Made by a program: the position numbers and the translations under genes. A stretch of DNA of 64,000 nucleotides from Erigeron canadensis (Eukaryota; Streptophyta; Magnoliopsida; Asterales; Asteraceae). Under the pieces are notes generated by a model. The model was not told the DNA's origin. It did no database searches and saw only the letters and a program-made list of their open reading frames with translations. The stretch spans positions 39,848,645-39,912,644 of the forward strand of contig NC_057763.1 of NCBI RefSeq assembly GCF_010389155.1. Reading direction: 5' to 3'. This document shows positions 23,920-42,500 of this stretch, piece after piece; the stretch's first letter is position 1; every line of letters starts with the position of its first letter.

Positions 23920-24915
23920 GGGTTTTTTACTAGAAATCACCACCGATAAAATATGTAAAATAATAGGGGTTTTTTTACTAGAAATCACCACCGTGCATCA
24001 TAAAAATCCATCGTGCATCAATATATATGTGAATCTACGTGCATCAATTTTATCATGAGGGTCAAGATATTTTCTAATTTGTTTTACTTTAATATTTGTT
24101 TTACCATAACTAACCCCTATATATATATATTTCTATAGAGTAACACTCCGATGAGAACACTTATAAAATAAGAACGGTAAGTACACTTAAAAACATCATT
24201 TTGATGCATTAAAAGTCTATAAAACTAACATAGTGCATAACTAATTATCATTATTTAAGTGTTTAACAACACATTGATCCGTCAAAATCGAAAAACTCAC
24301 GTTTTTTGTTTTGTGCATCCATCTTGGATGCATATTCATCAAAATGATGCATCCAACAAAAAACGTGATTTTTTTTATTTTAACGGATCAATGTGTTGTT
24401 AAACACTTAAATAATGATAATTAGTTATGCACTATGTCAGTTTTATGAACTTTTAATGCATCAAAATGTTGTTTTTAAGTGTTCACATTTGTTCTCATTT
24501 TAATTTGGTTCTCATTTGATAGTCACCATATATATATACTTTCCGGTGATGGGCCCACCAGAAAATCATATGTAAGTAACTTACACAAGTTACTTACACA
24601 TGTGTAACTTACACATGATTTTTCTGTGGGTCCGTCGCTGGAAAGTCTTAGTGTTTTTACAAAAAAGTCTTGTATATCGTGGTAGATGATGATGGTGGTG
24701 TGTAAGTTACGAAAATCAATGGTCCTTTTCTGGACTTTTTTAGTTAGTTATTGTAAAACAAGTATTAAAGTAAAACAAATAAGACAAGATCTTGACCCTT
24801 AGATTATGATAAAGTTGATGCACGGAGATTCACATATATATTGATACACGATGATTTTGATGATACACAATGATTGTTAGTGAAGGAAAATCTATTGTTT
24901 TATTTGTTTTACTTT
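23920..24915. mobile_element. TIR element interrupted by a nested MITE
   Basis: The left part (about 23,930–24,115, with 'gtgcatcaattttatcatga' and 'tttactttaatatttgtttt') is mirrored at about 24,740–24,912 ('attatgataaagttgatgca', 'aacaagtattaaagtaaaac'). Between them lie a palindromic MITE (24,126–24,535) and a short palindrome around 24,541–24,650 ('actttccggtgatgggcccacc' mirrored by 'gggtccgtcgctggaaagt'). Confidence 0.6.
24126..24535. mobile_element. Palindromic MITE in a TA run, ~0.4 kb
   Basis: Near-perfect inverted arms ('cattaaaagtctataaaact' with 'gttttatgaacttttaatgc', and 'tgtttaacaacacattgatc' with 'gatcaatgtgttgttaaaca') meet at the centre 'ttggatgcatattcatcaaaatgatgcatcc'. 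TATATA flanks both sides. A transcript would form a long hairpin. Confidence 0.75.
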
Positions 24916-24934
24916 AATACTTGTTTTATTTTAC

Positions 24935-25818
24935 CTAGAACCTATCTGGTTTCCCGTACGAACACATATAAAATGCGAACCGTGCGAACAGAGGACCTTA
25001 TTGTAATTATGTCCTGACAGTTTTTCTATAAGAATTTCTAGACTTTTTTTTTATTTTTTTTTATCATTGACACTTTAACTCCAAAAATTTTAATCGAACC
25101 TAAATCATATATCATTAACTTCCTGAAAAAACAACACATATCAATTTTTTCAGCTTGTAATTACATTTAATTTGACACCAATATCATTGTATATTATAAG
25201 GATGATATTGGTGTGAAAATGGATGCATTGTTATTGAATAAATGGATGCTATAATTATTATTAATAAATGGATGCAATAATCGTTTTTGAACAAATGGAT
25301 GCACAAAAAGTTGATGCGTTGTTGAAAAAAATTGGATGCATTGATATAGAACAAATGGATGCACAAAAAGTTCGAATAAAATTGGATGCAATAAAATTGG
25401 ATGTACCAAATCATATAGATAAAAACAAGAAGGTCTCTGCAAATGATTATCAGATTTCGTGTTTAGTATAGAAAAACTTTTGAACAGACAGTGGTAAGAA
25501 AATTAGTGGCGACCATGGATGAGAAAATACTTTTAGTTGGAGGTGGAGAATTTGGTAGGGAAGAAAGATATATCCTATTTGTCTTTTTTAGGAATTGATA
25601 ATTATGATGTAAAAAAAGAATTGGGGTTTTGGTATAGAACGTGAGCGTGGAGATATATATGGGATGGGTTCAACAAAATTAAATGCCATCTATACCCTTT
25701 TAATATTTATTTAAATTAATAAAAGCCTTAAAAAATAACAACGATTAGTATAATAAATGGTTTGGATTTGTTCTCATTTGTTCTTATTATAATATAGTTT
25801 GTATTTGATGGCCAGCCT
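24935..25818. mobile_element. TA-flanked element with GGATGCA minisatellite
   Basis: The left end contains 'gtacgaacacatataaaatg' and 'gcgaaccgtgcgaac'. The right end contains 'tttgttctcatttgttctta', echoing the neighbouring element. At 25,205–25,405 the word GGATGCA or GGATGTA recurs about eight times at ~20–40 bp spacing, several times as 'aaatggatgcacaaaaagtt'. Apparent ORFs here are by-products of the repeat. Confidence 0.45.
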
Positions 25819-25833
25819 ATATATATATATATA

Positions 25834-28800
25834 GGGAATTGCTATACAATGCCCCTGGGGCATCCAAAATTTTACATTAATTAACTTATTATTTCCATAA
25901 ATATAAAGGCTTTTTATTAAATGAAATTGATTTATATCTTTATACCTATATTGCCCTTTCTTTTGTAATTCAATGTGAAGTATCTTGATTAGTATACCCG
26001 TCACTCATGTACGTGTGGGCTGCTTTTTATCAATATTATAACTAGAATTAAATTGTACAATTTTGTTTTGTTATTAGGTGATTCTCAGGATCACATTTTA
26101 TATAGTGTTGTATTAAAAAATCAAAGTGTTATATTAAAAAATCAACAACGTCTTCTAGTTTTGTCCATATATTACCTTTTGATTTTGTGTTAATTAGATG
26201 AGCCAGATATTGATAAAAAGAAACAAAAAATTAGTCCCAACTAAACAACATATAATAAAAAAAAACACATAGTAGTTTTATTAAAACTTAACATTGAAAC
26301 AAACTGCATTACAACTTTGTAGAGAAAATAGGATTGAACTCTTCATCTTCTAATATGATTTTCTTTTTCTTAGTTGCCCGTTTTGAATCGACACCATTTT
26401 TACTTCGAACTTCCCCTCTTTGTGAACATGTACTAAAGTTATGACCAGCGCCTTTACAAAGTCTACAAGACCTTCCCTTTTTCGCTAATTCAATTCCACC
26501 TTTCATTCGTTTTTCTTTAGGGCGTCCTTTTGTTTTTGAAATTGGAGGACACTCAATCAAATTTATTACATCCATCACGAGCTCATTGTTGTCCATGCAT
26601 GCAACATTTTCAAGGGGTGCTTCATGCAAAATAGAAGTTTCTCTACGTCTCCATCGTAAAGGCCAATAAAAAAGAGGGATACTAAAACAATCTTTATGTA
26701 AAAGTACCTTTAAGATATGACGACATAATATACCAACAAATTCGAAAGTTTTGCAACTACACTTGGCAACACTACCATCCCAACTCACGTGATGCGTGTT
26801 ATATTGTCCTTCTTTGTGATATTGAACAACAAAACTAGTACATGTTTTCTCCGTAACTTTGTATCGAATTGCTTGTCCGAATTGATCTTGGAATTTTTGG
26901 AATGCATACGGAGTCAATAGATGGTAAGCTTGTTCCTCTAGTGGTGATTGTGACTTCAAATGTGATCTCACACATTTATTTTTCATGGTATCATACACTT
27001 GTGTGTTTTCAACTTCTTGTACCGCAAGATCAACCTACAAATTAACACTTATAATTTATATCTTAATAAAAGCAATAAGTGACTTTAAAACGTAAAATAT
27101 AAACTACTTACTTGTCGAATAAGTTGAGCTAGACATGTATTTGAAGATATAAACTTTTTTATAAATGAGTTTATACTTTCCGATCTTCCGGTTGTTGTCA
27201 TGCCACCAAAAAAAAAGTCACGAAGATAAGCTGGAACCCAAAATTTTTTAATGCGGTACAACCCATTAATGTGGTTGTTTTGGTCCATGTTGTACTTTGC
27301 CATCACTAATGGCCATTGTTGTTCAAACTCTTCAATTGTATCTAACTTGTATAAGTTATAAAACTCTGAACACCAACTTGAATAATTAACTTTTAATATT
27401 GACGTGAACCAACCACTAAACTTCATAGTGATATGCCATATACAAAAGGCATGTTTTGTGAAAGGCATCTCTTCTCCAATTGCCTTTGTAATACATGAAT
27501 CCTGATCCGTCAATATCGTTTGGGTGGTTTTGTCATAAGCAAACGGAACATCTGCATATTAGTAAATTTTATTACTTAAAAAATTTATAAATAGAAATTC
27601 CTAAATCAAATGAGGCACTAGCTGATATTAACTGAGCATGCGCAAGACACGAAAGAAAGATTTAACCATATAATTTAAGTAACAAATATCAAAATCTTTT
27701 GTATATGAATATGATTACGTATCCAACTATAGTTTAATAATACATTCTAAGCAAACAATACCATTACCTTCATAAGCCATCTAAATGAATCCGTCGTTTC
27801 GTCACGTAAGAGTGCACATCCGAACAATATAGTTTTTCCATCGTTGTCCACACCAACAAAGATGGCAAAAGGCATGTCGTAAGAATTCACCTTGTATGTC
27901 GTATCAAAAACCACAATATCTCCAAATTCTTTGTACCAATCAAAACAATGAGCAGGAGACCAAAATATATTTTGAAGCTTATTTTCTTCATCCATTGTAA
28001 ATGCATATTGAAATTTTGAATTTTCATTCTTATTTTTTTTGCAATATTCCAAAAGATCTTTCACATCATTATTAGCATGCATGCGATGAAGTTTACTTAA
28101 AAAATTACGAACATCTTTACTTAGAAAAGAAAGTTGTCCATGACTTACGTTTTTTTCAAGCTCCATAACACGCATTAATTGTCTAATCGATAAACCACCT
28201 TCTTTGAGCATCAAAATACGTTTCTCATCTTCCTTTGTAATATTGCGATACGATGGGAGAAAACGTACCTCGTTCGCAGATAACAAGTCATGATTATGCT
28301 CCATAATGAAAGTGGTAACTTGCCACTCATCGGGAAAAATTTCATTAACCCTTCTCTTTTTAATTCGCATATGAGCTTTACACTCACATTTCATAGAGCC
28401 GCGATTTCTTTGTTCTTTCGAAAAATCTATCATTTTTACTGTCGACTTTCCTTCACGATGACAAAAAAGTCTCGACGCTTCTTTTCTCCATTTTGGTTAA
28501 CGAACCTTCCTTTCCGAATGGAAAATCCAATTCTTCTTGCATAAACGGTATAAAACGCGAAAGCCTCTTCTTCACTAGGAAAACACTGTCCAACGAAAGG
28601 TTGATGAATCTCTATCAAATTTTGTTCATCTTTATCAAAAACAATGTTATTTTCATAAAAGTTTAGATTTTCTTCTAATGGAATTTCATTTAAATCAAAA
28701 AAAACCTTTTCACTCATATTTTGCAATAAAAAGAAAAACGCATTAACATAAAAACTTGTAGTTTTGAAACTCCCATGATAATACGTACACTTTTTATAGA

Positions 28801-29383
28801 CTAACATAAGTAGGAATTTGGGAGGGAAAAACAAAATTAGAATTAGTGTATAGAATCACTAAAATTAAATAATAAATATCTCTTGCATGATAATAAGCTT
28901 GAAGATACTAAATTTAAAGATGAAATATTTTCAAAATCATAATTTATCAAATGACAATAACAAATTAATCACAACGAATATCCAATCAAATATATAAAGA
29001 TATGTTCTATATTCTAAATTATCTACCTATGACTAAAACACTATATAAAATGTGATTCTGACAATTACTTAAAAAGTAAGCAAAACTGACTAATTAAAAC
29101 TACTATAAACACTATATAAAATGTGATCCTGAGAATCACCTAAAAACAAAACAAAATTGTACAATTTAATTCTAGTTATAATATTGATAAAAAAACGGCT
29201 CACACGTACATGAATGACGGGTATACTAATCAAGATATTTCACATTGAATTACAAAAAAAGGGCAATATAGGTATAAAGAAGTAAATCAATTTCATTTAA
29301 TAAAAAGCCTTCATATTTATAGAAATAATAGGTTAATTAATGTAAAATTTTGGATGCCCCAAGGGCATTGTATAGCAATTCCC
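25834..29383. mobile_element. Mutator-like element (MULE), 3.55 kb, with FAR1-type transposase
   Basis: Terminal inverted repeats of about 280 bp (25,834–26,113 and 29,107–29,383) start GGGAATTGCTATACAATGCC and are almost identical. They include a shared internal block 'gtgattctcaggatcacatt'. Both flanks are ATATATATA, consistent with a 9 bp duplication but not decisive inside TA repeats. A FAR1/FHY3-like transposase gene lies between on the minus strand. A second partial copy of the inner TIR edge occurs at about 29,038–29,075. The close similarity of the TIRs argues for recent movement. Confidence 0.88.
26309..28717 (-). pseudogene. FAR1/FRS-type MULE transposase, frameshifted
   Basis: Proteins of this class are Mutator transposases, domesticated in plants as FAR1/FHY3 transcription factors. 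Order of domains: start MSEKVFFDLNEIPL at 28,717; FAR1 DNA-binding region with PFVGQCFPSEEEAFAFYTVY and later CECKAHMRIKKRRVN…HNHDLL; MULE DDE core with DIVVFDTTYKVNSYDMPFAI, FGCALLRDETTDSFRWLMK, LTDQDSCITKAIGEEMPFTK and FCIWHITMKF; and a C-terminal SWIM zinc finger (CSCKTFEFVGILCRH) and CxxC/H knuckle. An intron at 27,111–27,035 has clean GT–AG. The frame is lost at an A6 run (28,463–28,468): one extra base restores the expected RDFF-CHREG reading. The junction 27,767–27,552 has splice-like ends but no frame-preserving pair was found. Its position within the TIRs makes it the element's own transposase. Confidence 0.88.
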
Positions 29384-29693
29384 ATATATATATATATATA
29401 TATATATTTGAGTTTTAGACTTTTAGTCCATTACCATTTACCAATTTGCATAAATACTAGAATGCCCATATGACTTTAACGGCCCAATGTCATCAAAGGG
29501 GTAGTTTCGTCAAAAAGGAAACCGCCACGAGATTTACAAAATAAAATTCAATTCTAGATAAACCGTCTTTACCAAATACCAACTCAACGCTTTTCAAATT
29601 TCAACTCTCTATTTCTCTCGTTTCTCACATACATACATAGATACGAAAACACGCATTAAGATTTGAAGAATTATTAGCGAAAGGTAGAATAGA

Positions 29694-29921
29694 ATGGGGG
29701 ATGGAGATTGCAGGCCGCTTGGGTTTTTGATCGGTTTGCCGTTTGCATTACTTGCATTGGTGATCTCGGTTATCGGAGCGGTTATCTGGATCATCGGATC
29801 TGTGATCAGCTGTTTGTGCCCCTGTTGCTGTTGTTTCACCGGACTCGCAAATGTAGCTGTTGATCTCATCAAACTTCCTATTAAAGTTCTTAGATGGTTT
29901 ACTTATCAGATTCCTTGTTAA
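29694..29921 (+). CDS. TAX1: TAXIMIN-like signalling peptide
   Basis: A 75-residue, intron-free protein beginning MGDGDCRPLGFLIGLPFALL and ending WFTYQIPC. The N-terminal CRPLGFLIGLPFA, the hydrophobic centre, the Cys-rich CLCPCCCCF stretch and the C-terminal tail ending in QIPC are the hallmarks of plant TAXIMIN peptides. These are small conserved proteins reported to influence lateral-organ separation and, in Taxus, taxane metabolism. The hydrophobic N-terminal half may serve as a signal or membrane segment, and the Cys cluster may be acylated or disulphide-bonded; both are inferences. The start is the first ATG after a CT-rich leader (about 29,585–29,640). It lies 310 bp from a MULE end, so its promoter is short or overlaps the TE. 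TAX1 versus TAX2 cannot be told apart here. Confidence 0.88.
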   Translation: MGDGDCRPLGFLIGLPFALLALVISVIGAVIWIIGSVISCLCPCCCCFTGLANVAVDLIKLPIKVLRWFTYQIPC

Positions 29922-30437
29922 TTTACCTTACCTAATAATAGTGTTATATGACTAGTTTCTTTCTTTTTTGTTATTCTTTTCATGTTACATGTTTCTTTCT
30001 AAATATTATTGTAGCAGATTTTTAACATTTATGGAGGATTATTTTTATTTGATTTAAATTTTTAGTACTCGTATATTGCGTTTGTGTTTACATTAGATTG
30101 TTTAACGTTGTTTTGAGCCGGCAAACTGTTCATAAAAAGTCAGAATATACAAACTATCTTATGTTTTTTTCCTGGATACCATTCAAAGATAGAACCTACA
30201 ACAGCGTTCGTTGGTGTCAGCCATTGAAAATCCTTTAGTAAATTGCCACAAATCACCAATAAAAGCCTAATAGCTGTTTCATTATAAGTTTAACTTTCAT
30301 ATGAAGTGTCAAAACCAGCACCAAAAAACTAGAGCATAACAGTCATAGTCACTAACACTTTGTATTATAAAAACAATAATAAGTACAACAAGCTCATCCT
30401 TAACTTGATTCCTAGACAAATCTTAAAGTTAGACAAA
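29922..30437. other. Convergent 3' region of TAXIMIN-like gene and MCM7
   Basis: About 515 bp separate the two stop codons, which face each other. The sequence is AT-rich with no ORF and presumably holds both 3' UTRs. Confidence 0.6.
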
Positions 30438-37919
<7,482 letters not shown>

Positions 37920-38022
37920 TCTGTCGCCGGTTACGGTGGTTCGTTGATCGGCAAAACGAGAAGTGAAAACACAGAGAGTGGATATAGCGAGTGTGTTGAT
38001 TGCGAGGGAAAATGGAGATGAA

Positions 38023-38030
38023 ATTGGCGC
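38023..38030 (-). promoter_or_regulatory. Putative E2F site, MCM7 promoter (proximal)
   Basis: ATTGGCGC within 'aaattggcgcctaaat', about 105 bp upstream of the MCM7 ATG, matches the E2F consensus WTTSSCSS. Confidence 0.6.
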
Positions 38031-38066
38031 CTAAATGGGGGTGTTGTTTGTGGTCAAGGATAGGTT

Positions 38067-38078
38067 TTTGGCGGGAAA
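38067..38078 (-). promoter_or_regulatory. E2F site, MCM7 promoter (distal)
   Basis: TTTGGCGGGAAA, a textbook E2F/DP site readable on both strands, lies about 150 bp upstream of the MCM7 ATG. E2F control of MCM genes at G1/S is established in plants. Confidence 0.75.
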
Positions 38079-38338
38079 CAAGTTGGGGGGAGACTTCGGC
38101 CCAACAGATCATTTTAGTGGGTTAGGGTCATGATCTTAAAGCCCATACTCCACTAAAAAAGATATTTTGTATGCTCTGTCGCTCTGATGAGAATAAAAAA
38201 AAAAAAAAGAATGTATTGCAGTTTGTACATAACGTATCGTATTAGGGTCTTTCTTTTTCAATCATGTACATAAGACTATAGTCTATAGAACTATAGGTAA
38301 AATGGGATGGAGATTCCCTAAAGTTATTTATAACTTTA

Positions 38339-38690
38339 GGGAGTGTTTGGTAAAAGAAAATCATAAAAAATAGAAATATAATAAAGAATGGAAATAGTGA
38401 GAAAGAGAATGAGTATTTGGAAAGAGAATGAATTCCGTTGTTTGGTACCCACAGAGAATGAATATATATAAAAAATAAAATTTTAAATAATAATACATTT
38501 ATTACATATAACATCTTAAAAAAAAAAAAAAATTCCATTCTCACCCATTCTCCACAATTTGTAGAAAATGGAGAGAATGTAATTGATTCCCCTTTCTCCA
38601 TTCTCATTCTCTTTCTTTGTCGCAAACAAACAAGGGAAGTCTTTCTCATTCTCTTTATCCCCTTTCCATTCCATCATACCAAACACCCCC
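38339..38690. mobile_element. Tourist-like (PIF/Harbinger) MITE, 352 bp
   Basis: Ends GGGAGTGTTTGGTA and TACCAAACACCCCC are inverted repeats flanked by the 3 bp duplication TTA on both sides. Interior arms carry 'gagaatg/cattctc' repeats on opposite strands. The ORFs over it are artefacts. Confidence 0.82.
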
Positions 38691-38693
38691 TTA

Positions 38694-39589
38694 AAGTTGA
38701 AAGGATCTTGATCCACTCAAGATTCAAAGATTCAAAAATCATCTTTGAATCTTAACCCTTAATTTTAATTCAAGGGTTGACATTAACAACTTTACCCTTA
38801 AAATGTTTGATATGGTTTCAGGCCTGGAGTCTAGATCATAGATGCATATATGAGTAAAGAATTTCTATCTTCTTATAGGTAAAAGCTTTTAACCTCTTTG
38901 TAAACATTCCACACTTTTAAAAGTTAGATTTGTAAAAATTTATATTAAAAGTAAAATGGTAAAACTAATATTCCACATTTATTTTAGGAACAAAATACTA
39001 AAGGCAGTTAATATGGGACGAAAATAAGTTACATAAATTTTCCATAGTACTACTACTTAAGTTAAGAGCAATAGGCCAATACATGAATAATGAATTAGTT
39101 TTGAGTCAGATTGACCCATCTAATATGAGCCCGACATATAGTACCCATTATAAGAATTTCAAACCACTCAAATAACCCAATTCATTACAAGTCTTTAGTA
39201 TAATCGTTTCCAGTTATGCTTAAGATGGTCAATTCAAGTCCCAACTGGGAATTGGGGCAAACGTGTAAAGTATGTGGTTGTGTGTCATTAGAATAAAATA
39301 AAAAACTAAATGAATTCACATTTATTCTGTAACATTAAAACAATAATGAGAATCCAGAAGTTATTCTATCGGAGTTTTTAGACTTGTGACCCCAAATAAA
39401 CAACACATGTTTCATATCAACAGGGTGACACTAAGTCAAAAGCAAAGTTGCTGAACTATCTATACTTAACACAATGATACAACAGGTGATGCACGGAACT
39501 TTTGCACTTCCAACATGTTTGCCCAAAACATGCAAAGGATATTGCCAGTCAGGTCTGATAGTTCAACCCAGTTATGTAATCATCATTTG
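38694..39589. other. Intergenic between MCM7 and VPS51
   Basis: Upstream side of MCM7 and downstream side of VPS51. Nothing beyond AT-rich sequence is recognised. Confidence 0.5.
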
Positions 39590-42500
39590 CTAAGAAGAGA
39601 CTGTTCCTTGGTCCATGGTCCTTGCCAATTTTGCTTGTACGAGTCTATCTAAGATGGCAGGCTCTAAAGGACTAGGGTCAAGACAACGTTCTGCAGCAGC
39701 GACTATTACCTGTTCAACAGAGAATGATAGCTTTAACTAATCACCGGTATAACACATTAAATTTCTGAAGCGTGGGGAAGCTTAAAAAAAGAGTAACAAT
39801 AAAGCACCAATTCAAATACAAACTCTCTCACATCATACTATAGTGTAAATAGAGAAGGCAATTGATCGATTTAGGTGGTGTTCAGCTAAAGGGGTATGGG
39901 GACACACACGTTAAAGGTTGTTCAAAGCCCCTACTTACATTGCATACAACCTCCTACTTCGTTTTTGTACAAAAAATATGATCACGTGTAACAATAATAT
40001 TTTTGTGATCATATTCATAGTAAGCTGACAATTAGTTGCTTAGAGAAAAAATAACACTGGGAATAGAAAGTGTTTGTGGGTTAACTGCTAACCTCATCGA
40101 GTAGAAATTCAACAGCGGCTTCATCTTCAGCACTGTCTTTGAGTGTAATTCTTAGGTATTGCATGTCCAACTGAATTTGTTGGAATCCACTCCGATTAAA
40201 AGTTTGCAGCCTAACAAACTCTTGCAAACTTTTTAGGCAAAGTTTCACAATATTCATCACAACAGATTCCTGCAACACAAGCAATTCTTAAATCACGGAT
40301 ACTCAGTTACAGTACCAACTGTTCGTAGATGGAATCAAATAAGATCACACCTGTGTATGTTCGACTTTTGTGAAAATTTCCATCTTTTGTTTAAACAACT
40401 TTGCTAGATGGGTTTCTAGAAGCTGACTCCGAGCCCTGTTGGTGTTTGAACGGTTATCTCTTAACGCATTGCTGCGTGAAGAGCTTGTGCTTCCGTTACT
40501 CTCAGTGCGAGAATGTTTACGGACAAGTCCATGAGGTAAAATCTGTTTCACTTCACTTCCTACAGCTCTCAACTGCCAAAGCATAAATTAAGTCACTTTT
40601 ATAATACATTCATACTGATACAAAAAAGATAATATTAACAATATATTTAGATCTGCAGGTGCTTAATATAAAGAGTTAAAAACCAGGTGAAAATCCATAC
40701 CTCTTGAAGAAACAAATCAACGAACATATGAACTTCTCTTGGTTCTTTATGCTAAAGATGGAAAAATATTAGTCAATAATTAAAAACAATTTATATCTAA
40801 TCATACAGAAACCACATCCAGTTTATGCACATATCATGGTATAAAGCTGTACAAAGCAAACCTTGATCCAATTTGGTGTTGTGAGCCTCTTCCTCAGAAG
40901 AACAGATATTCTTTGAGTTCTCATATTAATATACTGTAAAGAAAATTCCAATTAACTTATGAAGCGAGAGGGGAAAAAGATTGTATATCAGCAGACTTGA
41001 TTACAAGATACATACACGTAGCAGGAACTTTTCCCCGGCTGACTTGAAGGTGTGACGGACTTCAGCAGGAACAAAAACTGGACCGCCGCCGGAGAATGAA
41101 GAGCGGATTTCCTAAAGAGTAACAGGCAAAATCCGGATAAATGCCTAAATGTCTAGAAAGAGAAATCAACACACTTGGAAAATATATGCAAAGCTATAAA
41201 ATTAGAAATGGCACATCTGGATGGGTTGGGAGGTTGAGTAACAAGTCAAATGAGCTTGGGTTAGGATACCCAGAACTGCTTTGTCCAAAAAAAGGAAAGA
41301 GATCATCTTTTATTAACAATTCGTGTCAAATTAAGTAACTATATTACTTCGAAAGGATAATCTTAAAATTTGAACCAGAATGATTTAGGCATTGTTAATA
41401 CACTTTAGGTGACTTGTGATTGACCAGTTCAACCCATTTGACCATCTTCCTTTGTAACTTATTTTTATAAGGTTTACCCATTTGGCCTATTAGAGTTAAA
41501 ACAAAACCCAAAGCAACCCATTCATAAGTAATCAAATCAAAATTGCCTCCTCTAAATATAACATAACATCAGTTCTTGCCTCGGTAAGTTTTGAAATGGC
41601 ATCTCGTTCAATGAAAACAGATAGTTCGGCTATCACAAGTACAAGCCCAGCAGGAATTTTATCAGCTTGTAATTTTTCTGTTAATGCCTGCCCTTGTGCC
41701 CCAGGAACATATTTTCCAGAGAGGTAGAGTAACTGATCATTAAGTTGTCTAAAGAAAGACTCAAACCCTTCTTGTACCCAACTAATAATCGCGCTCCTTA
41801 ACTTCAATATCAATCCCAAATCTTCATCAAGAAGATACCGGATATCCTGCAGGTTAAAGATGATGATACAGCAATTATAAAAAAAAGACCACTCGTATGA
41901 TCAAATGAAAGTGATGAATCATGATTTACCAATAAGACTTTTGTACTGCCTTGAATTAAAGTTTTTCTGCTGGCGTCAAGAGCAGACTGCAAAGGATACT
42001 CTTCTCCTGTGCCATCCTTTTGAATTTGCAGAAGAGTATCTGACAATTCAAACAGACTTCAATCAGAAATTCAACATTACATATCAGATTATCAGATCTA
42101 AAAGCATGCAGGTAAATGCTGTGATATGAACCCACGGTTGTTGTCCTTGTCCACATTTAGATTGTATGATTCTAGGACTTTAAGTGCTTGTATGATTCAA
42201 ACGGGTTGAGCAGCTTTAGTTGAACAAATACACTCTCTTACCGTTTTTAAATATGTAAACAAATTACAAACACGATATTATTACAATAATGATCTAATCT
42301 TTGACCCATTTGAGATTGCCACCTCTACTTGTTTGTTTCAGGAAAAGACTAACCAGATATTTTGTGAAGAAGATGAGAAAATGCGTTAGTGACGTACTGC
42401 TTCAGAGCAACATGCGCAGCCTGACACCATAAATATTCAATCAGTATAGATACCATTTATCAGTAAGTTTTCAACTTAGCAAATATGTTGAAATAAACAT

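Noticed and set aside
25184..25471. Three overlapping ORFs with repeated CIHLF- or MDAQKV-like motifs
   Set aside because: They arise from the GGATGCA minisatellite read in different frames.
38242..38649. 135-codon minus-strand ORF and neighbour at 38,516–38,716
   Set aside because: They lie within the Tourist-like MITE and its AT-rich flanks, with Phe-rich low complexity.
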